Part shown: positions 12,881 through 17,770 of the stretch, piece after piece
How the letters are laid out: each line of letters starts with the position of its first letter
How positions within the stretch are numbered: the stretch's first letter is position 1
Assembly: GCA_050742975.1 (NCBI GenBank)
Contig: JBOGDQ010000137.1
Coordinates: 1-17,770 of the forward strand
Direction: 5' to 3'
Length of the DNA: 17,770 nucleotides
From: JBDTGE01 sp050742975
GTDB lineage: Bacteria > Actinomycetota > Actinomycetes > Mycobacteriales > Jatrophihabitantaceae
Notes under the pieces: generated by a model
What the model saw: the letters and a program-made list of their open reading frames with translations, nothing else
What the model was told of the DNA's origin: nothing
Database searches by the model: none
Made by a program: the position numbers and the translations under genes

Positions 12881-14038
12881 TCAGGATCCGGGTGGCGGTG
12901 GGGCGAAGGCGGCGTTCCAGCGTTCGCGCACGGTGGGATCTGGGGTGAAGGAGACCACCGCGGCGAGGGGCAGTTCGGTACGGCCGCTGAAATACATCAC
13001 CTCGGCCCAGCAGGTACCGGTGCGGGGGTGGGCCGGCTGCGGGATGAAGGACAGGACCGGGACCTGCGTGATTTCCCCGTCCGGACCGGTTTGATGGATC
13101 AATATGCCGCTGGTGGCCGGGCAGGAGGCGATCTCGGCAAACGAGCCCGCCGGGTCGTTCTCGTCGGGAACCCACTCACCGGGCTCCCGGTGGGTTCGCG
13201 CGTCCCGGCGGGCGGCAGCGACGAGATCACTGACCGGATCGAGTCCGTCCACGGTCGCCGGCATCTCGGTCAGCGCGACCGCCCTGGTGATTTGGTGGCC
13301 GTCGTCATCGGTGCCGGTCAGGTCGAACAGCTCAGGCTGATCACGGTCGTGCAGCTCGACCGCATACGGGTGAACCCGCGAGTTGGTGTTGAACGGCGCG
13401 AACCACTCCGCCAGCGGGCGGACCTCGATGCTGCTGGTCTTGTGCGCCAGCGGGTCGTCCTCGACACCGTCCATGTCCGCGTCGAACAGATACTGGAAGT
13501 CGAGATCCTCGAACAGGTACTCCGACAATGCGGCCCAACACCGGCCGAGGTCGGTCAGGTCCAGCAGCATCTCCCATTCCTGCACGATCGCCCACAGGAC
13601 GAGTTCCTCAGCTGTGCAGGCGGGGTAGGTGTACTCGTCGCTGGCCAGGTCCTGGGCAACCTTCGCCGCGCAGGCGAGAACCTTGCGCAGGAATGACGCG
13701 TCATAGCGATGCCGCAGCCGGCACGGCAGGTGCTCTTCGGCAAATCCCTGGACACCAAGCCGCTCACGGTCCTCGGTGGACACCACAAGATCGTCAACGA
13801 TGGCGTCAAAGACCAGGTCGGCGGCGAACATCAGCGCACCACGACGACACCGCGCCGCCCGCAAAGCCGCAGGCTCGAGAGCCATACTGATCGCCTCGTC
13901 GTCCCGCTCGTCCTCGCCCTCGTCGTCGGAGTCGGAGTCGTCGAGCAGCTCACGGGTGAACAGATCCAGCGTCAACGCCGGATGCCGCACCTGGTCGGCC
14001 AGCTGATCAAATCTCTCAAGAAGATCACCGTCGGTCAT
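12881..14038 (-). CDS. Hypothetical protein, 385 aa, with an acidic N-terminal segment
   Basis: Start at ATG 14038 (MTDGDLLERFDQLADQVRHP). The frame remains open for a further 684 bases upstream, but that part is Arg/Pro/Ser-rich, looks non-coding and runs into the XRE gene region. No family is recognised. Residues 33-48 (DDSDSDDEGEDERDDE) are a dense acidic run. The middle (about 60-200) is helical, with single conserved-looking blocks such as YDASFLRKVLACAAKVAQ and EELVLWAIVQEWEMLLDL. The C-terminal third is a mixed domain with CWAEVMYFSGRTELPLAAVV and ends in prolines. There is no signal peptide or membrane helix, so it is cytoplasmic. It lies between tRNA-Ala and an XRE/DUF6907 pair, typical company in actinobacterial accessory islands. 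Confidence 0.75.
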   Translation of the reverse strand: MTDGDLLERFDQLADQVRHPALTLDLFTRELLDDSDSDDEGEDERDDEAISMALEPAALRAARCRRGALMFAADLVFDAIVDDLVVSTEDRERLGVQGFAEEHLPCRLRHRYDASFLRKVLACAAKVAQDLASDEYTYPACTAEELVLWAIVQEWEMLLDLTDLGRCWAALSEYLFEDLDFQYLFDADMDGVEDDPLAHKTSSIEVRPLAEWFAPFNTNSRVHPYAVELHDRDQPELFDLTGTDDDGHQITRAVALTEMPATVDGLDPVSDLVAAARRDARTHREPGEWVPDENDPAGSFAEIASCPATSGILIHQTGPDGEITQVPVLSFIPQPAHPRTGTCWAEVMYFSGRTELPLAAVVSFTPDPTVRERWNAAFAPPPPGS

Positions 14039-14418
14039 GGGTGGATTGTGCTCTCGCTTGGCCCGGTGCCGCGAAGCCGACTCGAGCGAGGCCGGGGCAC
14101 AACACGAATTGATTCGACCAGTACGTTGCACAGGCCCTGCTCGAGCGTGGCGTAGATCTTGTGCGGGCCGCGGTGATGCGTCGGGCGAGGCGGAGGAAGG
14201 CCGGGATGCGGCAGCGGCGGGCACCGGACAGTCATCGGGCCGGCGTGTCGCGTTGCCGGTTGGTGAGCTCGCCGCACGGAACAGGAAGAGCCTGCCATGA
14301 TCAGCAAGAGCGGTAGCTAGAGCGGCGCGGGCGATGTGGTGGCGCCGAAATTCGGACAGTCCCCGTGTCGGCCGCGTGCGGTGGACGGCGCTGGACGCGG
14401 GTACCTGCGCGCAACGAG
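14039..14418. other. 380 bp without a supportable gene
   Basis: Several overlapping frames are open on both strands, but none has a start with a ribosome-binding site or recognisable domains. On the minus strand about 14120-14205 reads HHRGPHKIYATLEQGL with G/C at nearly every third position, so it may be a remnant of a lost gene. No promoter, terminator or repeat stands out. Confidence 0.4.
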
Positions 14419-14694
14419 TCAGCGGTCGCTGCGTCTGGGCCGATGGGGCTCGTCTGGATGATCGGCGCAAGCACTGGCCATCAAGTCCGCGAATGGCACG
14501 TCGAGGGCATGCGCGATCGCGTGCCAGGTTCGCAGCGAGGCCTGAGCGGCGCCCGTCTCCACGGTCACGAGCACGCTGCGGGCAACTCCGCTGCGTTCGG
14601 CCAACTGGTCGTAGGTCAACCCGCGCCGGTTGCGTAGTTGGGACAGCGCACGGCGCAGGGCGTCGGAGTCCAGGGCGGGTGGCGGAGTGTGCAT
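14419..14694 (-). CDS. XRE-family helix-turn-helix regulator
   Basis: 91 aa from ATG 14694 (MHTPPPALDSDALRRALSQL). A longer in-frame start at 14778 would run across the divergent promoter and into the next gene, so it is rejected. Residues 26-60 are a classic Cro/CI-type HTH: LTYDQLAERSGVARSVLVTV then LRTWHAIAHALDVPFADL. The C-terminal 20 residues are polar and there is no other domain. It is divergent from a DUF6907 gene, and a 40-bp palindrome lies 12 bp upstream of its start; the simplest reading is that it binds there and controls both itself and its neighbour. XRE plus DUF6907 is a common actinobacterial accessory pairing. Confidence 0.85.
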   Translation of the reverse strand: MHTPPPALDSDALRRALSQLRNRRGLTYDQLAERSGVARSVLVTVETGAAQASLRTWHAIAHALDVPFADLMASACADHPDEPHRPRRSDR

Positions 14695-14706
14695 CGGACC
14701 AGCTAA

Positions 14707-14746
14707 TAGTTCGAGAACCCATACCGCAGTATGAGTTCTCGTACTA
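14707..14746. promoter_or_regulatory. Large symmetric operator overlapping two back-to-back promoters
   Basis: TAGTTCGAGAACCCATAC (14707-14724) and GTATGAGTTCTCGTACTA (14729-14746) are complementary at 16 of 18 positions around the spacer CGCA. The outer ends supply a -10-like hexamer in each direction: TACTAT at 14742-14747 for the plus gene (ATG 14757) and AACTAT at 14706-14711 for the minus gene (ATG 14694). At 17 bp spacing the -35 positions read CCATAC and TCATAC, one in each arm. A dimeric or tetrameric regulator on this site would cover both promoters. Confidence 0.7.
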
Positions 14747-14756
14747 TCGTGGTCGT

Positions 14757-15137
14757 ATGACCCCCGCGACATCGCCACGCCCTAGCCATCCGGACCGGCA
14801 CGTGTCTTGTCAGCCGTGGTGTGACATGCCGTCGACGGCCGCCGGGCCGACGCGCGACGGGCACGGCCCGTTCTGCGTCTCGCCGCCGCTCGGTGAGGCG
14901 ATCCGGGTGGCGACGCCGACCGGCGAACACTACGAGCTGAGCCTCAATCTGGTGGCATCCGGGACGCAGCCCGGTGGCGCAGGGACACGCATCCGCACGG
15001 GTGTGGTTCAGCTACGTCTTGTCGCGGAGATCGCTCCTGGCGTACTCCTCACCTGCCTGCTGGACCTTCACGCCACCCGCCGGCTCACCGCCGGACTCCA
15101 GCTCGCCGCTCTTCTGATCGAACCACCAACGTGCTGA
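14757..15137 (+). CDS. DUF6907 domain-containing protein
   Basis: 126 aa, ATG at 14757. The N-terminal third carries the family signature HVSCQPWCDM (Cys18, Cys22), then DGHGPFCVSPPLG with Cys40, which could bind a metal. The rest is a small beta-rich domain: IRVATPTGEHYELSLNLV, IRTGVVQLRLVAEI and a final helix LTAGLQLAALLIEP. The start lies 10 bases after the operator palindrome and about 9 bases after a TACTAT -10-like box, so the transcript is probably leaderless or nearly so. DUF6907 proteins are common in Streptomyces and relatives; their function is not known. Repression by the divergent XRE protein is inferred. Confidence 0.85.
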   Translation: MTPATSPRPSHPDRHVSCQPWCDMPSTAAGPTRDGHGPFCVSPPLGEAIRVATPTGEHYELSLNLVASGTQPGGAGTRIRTGVVQLRLVAEIAPGVLLTCLLDLHATRRLTAGLQLAALLIEPPTC

Positions 15138-15210
15138 ATCGCTGACGTGTGGCGTTCCAAAGCCATAGGCCTCGGCGACCGAGGTCCAGCGCTCGCGCTT
15201 GGTCGATGTT

Positions 15211-15566
15211 ATGGCTGGTTCCAGTTCCGCGGTGTTCGGTCACTTTGCGAGGTATCCGTCCACCGTGGATCTGCTGGTGGCGCTGAACACCGTGTTCCGC
15301 CCGCGCCGCTGGGAGCAGCCAATCGCCACCGTTGCCCTCGGCGTCGCGGGCACCGCGCTGGCGAGCGCCGGAATCCTTTCGCACGTCCAGACGCTGCTCA
15401 ACGACGCCGGCGACATCATCATCCCGTTCACCTTCGTGATGCTCGTCGATTGGATCGGCGTGCAGCGCAAGGCCACCGGGGACGAGGAGTTCTCAATCAG
15501 GCGGCTCAGGCGCAGTCGCGGACAACAACGTCAGCCAGCAACGCCAACGATGATGCGAAGGCATAG
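15211..15566 (+). pseudogene. Possible C-terminal remnant of an NCS1-type (purine/cytosine) permease
   Basis: The frame from ATG 15211 gives a short N-part (MAGSSSAVFGHFARYPSTVD), a helix (PIATVALGVAGTALASAGIL) and a second helix (DIIIPFTFVMLVDWIGVQRK), which resembles the closing helices of NCS1 nucleobase permeases with their Asp in the last helix. After ATGDEEF the same frame turns into an unlikely basic tail up to 15714. A neighbouring frame continues sensibly (LNQAAQAQSRTTTSASNAND) to a stop at 15564-15566, suggesting a frameshift near 15490. The ten or so upstream helices are missing. No ribosome-binding site is seen. The family call is weak. Confidence 0.35.
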
Positions 15567-15901
15567 TCCCATGGTTACAGCAGCCAGGAGCGAAGCATGC
15601 GGACGTAGTCCGACCAGTCGTTTGTATCGAGCGTTGAGCCACGACGAGCCGGTTCCATTACACAACTTGACGAGCTCGTTCGTCCCCGACACCTCGATGG
15701 CGGCACGGCCGTAAGCGCCTGTGAATGCGGACGCGGGGTGCGACCGCCATCCGGGCCGTCGACCGCATCTCCTGCGGCGCCTCGATGACGACAGTCGACG
15801 CGACGGAGGCTCGCGTTGGCAGGGAGCGTCCTGGAATTCGCAGCGCCGAGCCGGGGCGGACGTCGAGACCTCCGTGGCGGCGAATTCACGGACCTACTTG
15901 A
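15567..15901. other. 335 bp without a supportable gene
   Basis: No frame here has a credible start or domain. The minus strand reads TNDWSDYVRMLRSWLL before a stop near 15575, which could be the tail of a decayed gene, but nothing upstream supports it. No terminator or repeat stands out. Confidence 0.35.
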
Positions 15902-15953
15902 CGCAACCCGCCAGTTACCATATGGTTGAGGCAACCAACAGGTTGCGTAAGAT
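15902..15953 (+). promoter_or_regulatory. Promoter with repeated CAACC/GGTTG operator motif, SRPBCC-ArsR operon
   Basis: TTGAGG (15926-15931), 16 bases, and TAAGAT (15948-15953) form a plausible promoter starting transcription near 15960. The motif CAACC or its complement GGTTG occurs four times: 15904-15908, 15924-15928, 15932-15936 and 15941-15945. GCAACC-AACA-GGTTGC (15931-15946) is a perfect inverted repeat in the spacer. The ArsR protein encoded at the end of the operon is the likely ligand. Confidence 0.6.
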
Positions 15954-15975
15954 CATTCAGATGCAGGAGGCCGCA

Positions 15976-16458
15976 ATGCCCCGCACGAGTACTGACTACC
16001 TCACGACCGTCCGAGTAAACGCCCCGGCCGACGTCGTGTTCGACCGCATCACCAGCGCCGAGGCGCTCGCCGCGTGGTGGAGCCCGGTGACGGGTTCGGG
16101 CCTGACCGGTGGCGAGCTGCGATTCCCGATGGTGGCCGACCAGCCGCCGCTCCTCGTCCGCGTCGACGAGGCGACTCGCCCGGCGGTCATCCGCTGGACC
16201 GTGCTCGAGTGCACCTTCATGCAGGACTGGGTCGGAACGCGGCCGACGTTCACCATCACGGCGCTCGACGACCGCTCGTGCGAGCTGACCTTCGAGCACC
16301 GCGGCCTGAACGACGAGCTCGAGTGCAAGGACATGTGCAGTCGCAGTTGGGATCACTTCATCGGCACCAGCCTCCGTGAGCTGGCCGAGGGTGGCCCTGG
16401 CGCTCCCAACCGCAGCCCGCGAGACCTCGCCCGCCGCACTGCCGAGGAGAATGGCTGA
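15976..16458 (+). CDS. SRPBCC (AHSA1/START-like) domain protein 1
   Basis: 160 aa from ATG 15976, five bases after GGAGG (15966-15970); an upstream in-frame ATG at 15961 lies on that ribosome-binding site and is rejected. The fold signature starts at once: TTVRVNAPADVVFDRITSAE and LAAWWSPVTG, then alternating strands and a last helix (SRSWDHFIGTSLRELAEGG). SRPBCC proteins have a deep hydrophobic pocket and bind small ligands or act on co-chaperone targets (AHSA1 class). The ligand cannot be told from sequence. The C-terminal 20 residues are polar. It is the first gene of an operon with a second SRPBCC protein and an ArsR repressor, a common actinobacterial layout. Confidence 0.88.
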   Translation: MPRTSTDYLTTVRVNAPADVVFDRITSAEALAAWWSPVTGSGLTGGELRFPMVADQPPLLVRVDEATRPAVIRWTVLECTFMQDWVGTRPTFTITALDDRSCELTFEHRGLNDELECKDMCSRSWDHFIGTSLRELAEGGPGAPNRSPRDLARRTAEENG

Positions 16459-16554
16459 TCCCGATCCCCGGGGACGGCCCGGCGTCACCGGGTCGACTCC
16501 CGGGGGTGGCGATCGTCCGTCGGCATCCACAATCGCTCCGCACAGGAGGAAGTC

Positions 16555-16986
16555 ATGGCGTTTCCCGACCGCATCGAGCGCACCGTCACCCTGACCCGCG
16601 GTCCGGGTGAGGTGTGGCAGGCGCTCACCACGGCCGAGGGGCTGAGCGCGTGGTTCGGCGAGCGAGCGAGCATCGACCTGCGACCCGGTGGCGCTGCGAC
16701 GCTGACCTTCGGCAGCGGCATGACAGTCGACCTGCGCATCGAGCGCGTGGAGGAACCCACGGTGTTCGCATACACCTGGCGGCTGCCCGACCTTCCCGAC
16801 GACGACCCGCGCCGCACCTACGTCGAGTTCACGCTGCAGCCCAAGGGCGACGGCACCCTGCTTCGTGTCATCGAGACCGGCTTCGCCCAGCTTCCCCCCG
16901 ATACCCGGCGCAAGACCTACGCCTCCCACAGCGAGGGCTGGTCGCGAGAGCTGGCCGAGCTGGTGGAGCACGTCGATGGCCCCTGA
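16555..16986 (+). CDS. SRPBCC (AHSA1-like) domain protein 2
   Basis: 143 aa, ATG at 16555 preceded by AGGAGGA (16544-16550). It begins RIERTVTLTRGPGEVWQALT and TAEGLSAWFG, the typical AHSA1 N-terminus, followed by RIERVEEPTVFAYTWRLPD and TYVEFTLQPKGDGTLLRVIE, and a C-terminal helix (HSEGWSRELAELVEHVDG). It is a distant paralogue of the preceding protein, so the operon may carry a duplicated ligand-binding function. The end overlaps the ArsR start by 11 bases, indicating translational coupling. The 96-bp gap before it is GC-rich and may form hairpins, but has no clear promoter. Confidence 0.92.
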   Translation: MAFPDRIERTVTLTRGPGEVWQALTTAEGLSAWFGERASIDLRPGGAATLTFGSGMTVDLRIERVEEPTVFAYTWRLPDLPDDDPRRTYVEFTLQPKGDGTLLRVIETGFAQLPPDTRRKTYASHSEGWSRELAELVEHVDGP

Positions 16987-17308
16987 TATCGAGGCTGTTG
17001 CCGAACAGGTCTTTGTCGCCCTCGCTGACCCGACCCGCCGCGCGATCCTGACCGCCCTCGCCGTCGACGGCCCGGCAACCGTCACCGATCTTGCCGCTCG
17101 TCTCCCAATCACCCGCCAGGCCATCGCCAAGCACCTCGTCCTCATGACCGACGCCGGCCTCGTCACGCCGGAACCCGGAGAGCGCCGGCGAGTGCGCTAC
17201 CGGCTGCGGTCCGCGCCCGTGCAAATCGCCCAGCAGTTCCTCGCCGCCCTCGCCCACGACTGGGATGAGCGGCTCGACGCCCTGCGGCGCTACCTCAAGA
17301 CGCCCTAA
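16976..17308 (+). CDS. ArsR-family winged-helix transcriptional repressor
   Basis: 110 aa, ATG at 16976, 11 bases inside the end of the SRPBCC gene. The winged helix spans about residues 13-78: FVALADPTRRAILTAL, VTDLAARLPITRQAIAKHL (recognition helix) and the wing PGERRRVRYRL. There is no cysteine, so it lacks the metal site of ArsR/SmtB metal sensors and belongs to the non-metal ArsR group commonly paired with SRPBCC proteins. It probably represses this operon through the CAACC/GGTTG sites at 15902-15945. A C-terminal helix (QQFLAALAHDWDERLDALRR) provides dimerisation. Confidence 0.93.
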   Translation: MAPDIEAVAEQVFVALADPTRRAILTALAVDGPATVTDLAARLPITRQAIAKHLVLMTDAGLVTPEPGERRRVRYRLRSAPVQIAQQFLAALAHDWDERLDALRRYLKTP

Positions 17309-17770
17309 CCGCACCAGGCTCCAACCAACAGCGATGCTGGCGACGGCGAACGCCGCCCGACCGCATTTCGCAGCCCTCCATCGCCGTGGCAGGGGCGCAG
17401 GGACGACGACGCCGTTTGCCTTATTCCGGCGAGCCGCAGCTTCTCGATCAATGGCTTACCTACAGCCATGCTCCGGGAGCGAGGACGCGGAGATCGGCTC
17501 CGACTGTTCGTCGCCTTCGCGAACTCCGGGCGTCCCCCGCCGCACGACATAGCGGCTCATCTGCGCGGGGCAACGGGCCAGCCACGCCCGCCCTTAACGA
17601 GGCCTCCGTGCGCCTTATTTGACCGGGCCGAGGCGATTGGTTCGAGTTGGGCGGATTGACCCTGTTCATGCCGCGGGGCTAGGAACGGTCTATGCGACTT
17701 ACAGCTCGTGCAGCTTGATCGGTCGCGTCCTTTTTAGACCCTTGTTTTTTTGCCATGCGCGGTTCAGTCT
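17309..17770. other. 462 bp without a supportable gene, to the window edge
   Basis: Short frames are open on both strands but none has a ribosome-binding site or recognisable domain. The last 50 bases carry two T runs (five at 17730-17735, seven at 17745-17751) with no clear stem before them, so they are not a convincing terminator. No promoter or repeat could be called. Confidence 0.4.

Noticed and set aside
12881..14722. 613-residue version of the unknown minus-strand protein
   Set aside because: The extra 228 N-terminal residues are low-complexity and cross the XRE gene. A sensible protein begins at ATG 14038.
14334..14756. N-terminal extension of the DUF6907 frame
   Set aside because: It runs across the operator palindrome and the antisense of the XRE gene. 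ATG 14757 matches the family start.
12650..15960. Direct repeat of the tRNA-Ala 3' end as an att site
   Set aside because: I looked for a second copy of GTCCCCTCAGCTCC downstream and saw none, so an island with both ends in the window is not supported.
1..17770. CRISPR array or rRNA genes
   Set aside because: No regularly spaced repeats and no rRNA-like sequence were seen on either strand; the only tandem repeat is the 3 x 15 bp set at 6193-6237.

Overview
This is a high-GC window (G/C strongly favoured at third codon positions) from an actinobacterium. The gene families fit that group: a thyA-folA pair, DUF3817, an ECF sigma factor with a zinc-binding anti-sigma factor, a fused CopC-CopD protein, a short HU protein and DUF6907. 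I cannot name a genus. A Frankiales- or Jatrophihabitans-like actinobacterium would fit, but that is a guess.

Layout. (1) 1-909 is the right end of a Tn554-like integrating element: the tail of a tyrosine recombinase, then a DUF6262 (TnpC-like) gene. (2) 1045-2036 holds two small genes of unknown function; the second encodes a secreted protein whose signal peptide looks frameshifted. (3) 2073-3439 holds two tandem, decayed copies of a DUF1524 (HNH nuclease family) exported-protein gene on the minus strand, separated by a hairpin-rich, repeat-like segment. (4) 3512-5650 holds thymidylate synthase, dihydrofolate reductase and two small membrane proteins. (5) 5640-11981 is the core of the window, a copper-handling locus. 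A minus-strand ECF sigma factor is divergent from a plus-strand run of genes with little or no gap between them: membrane anti-sigma factor, CopC-CopD fusion, YcnI/DUF1775, PCu(A)C chaperone, Sco1/SenC lipoprotein, and a MauE-like/thioredoxin fusion. The run ends in a long perfect terminator. (6) 12048-12680 holds an HU gene (minus) and tRNA-Ala(GGC). (7) 12681-15566 looks like accessory DNA: palindromes beside the tRNA, a 385-aa acidic unknown protein, an XRE regulator divergent from a DUF6907 gene across one large symmetric palindrome, and a permease-like remnant. (8) 15976-17308 is a three-gene operon of two SRPBCC (AHSA1-type) proteins and an ArsR repressor, with a repeated-motif operator over its promoter. 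17309-17770 shows nothing I can support.

How the genes work together. The copper locus reads as a signal-to-response unit. The anti-sigma factor has a cytoplasmic zinc-finger motif and an outward-facing loop rich in Met and His. It is followed directly by extracytoplasmic copper binders, a copper transporter and a disulfide-handling protein. This suggests envelope copper controlling the sigma factor, which would feed copper delivery, probably to cytochrome oxidase. A GGGAAC-N17-CGACTA promoter-like sequence sits so close to the anti-sigma GTG that the transcript would be leaderless. The regulatory logic is inference; the gene order, overlaps and motifs are visible in the sequence.
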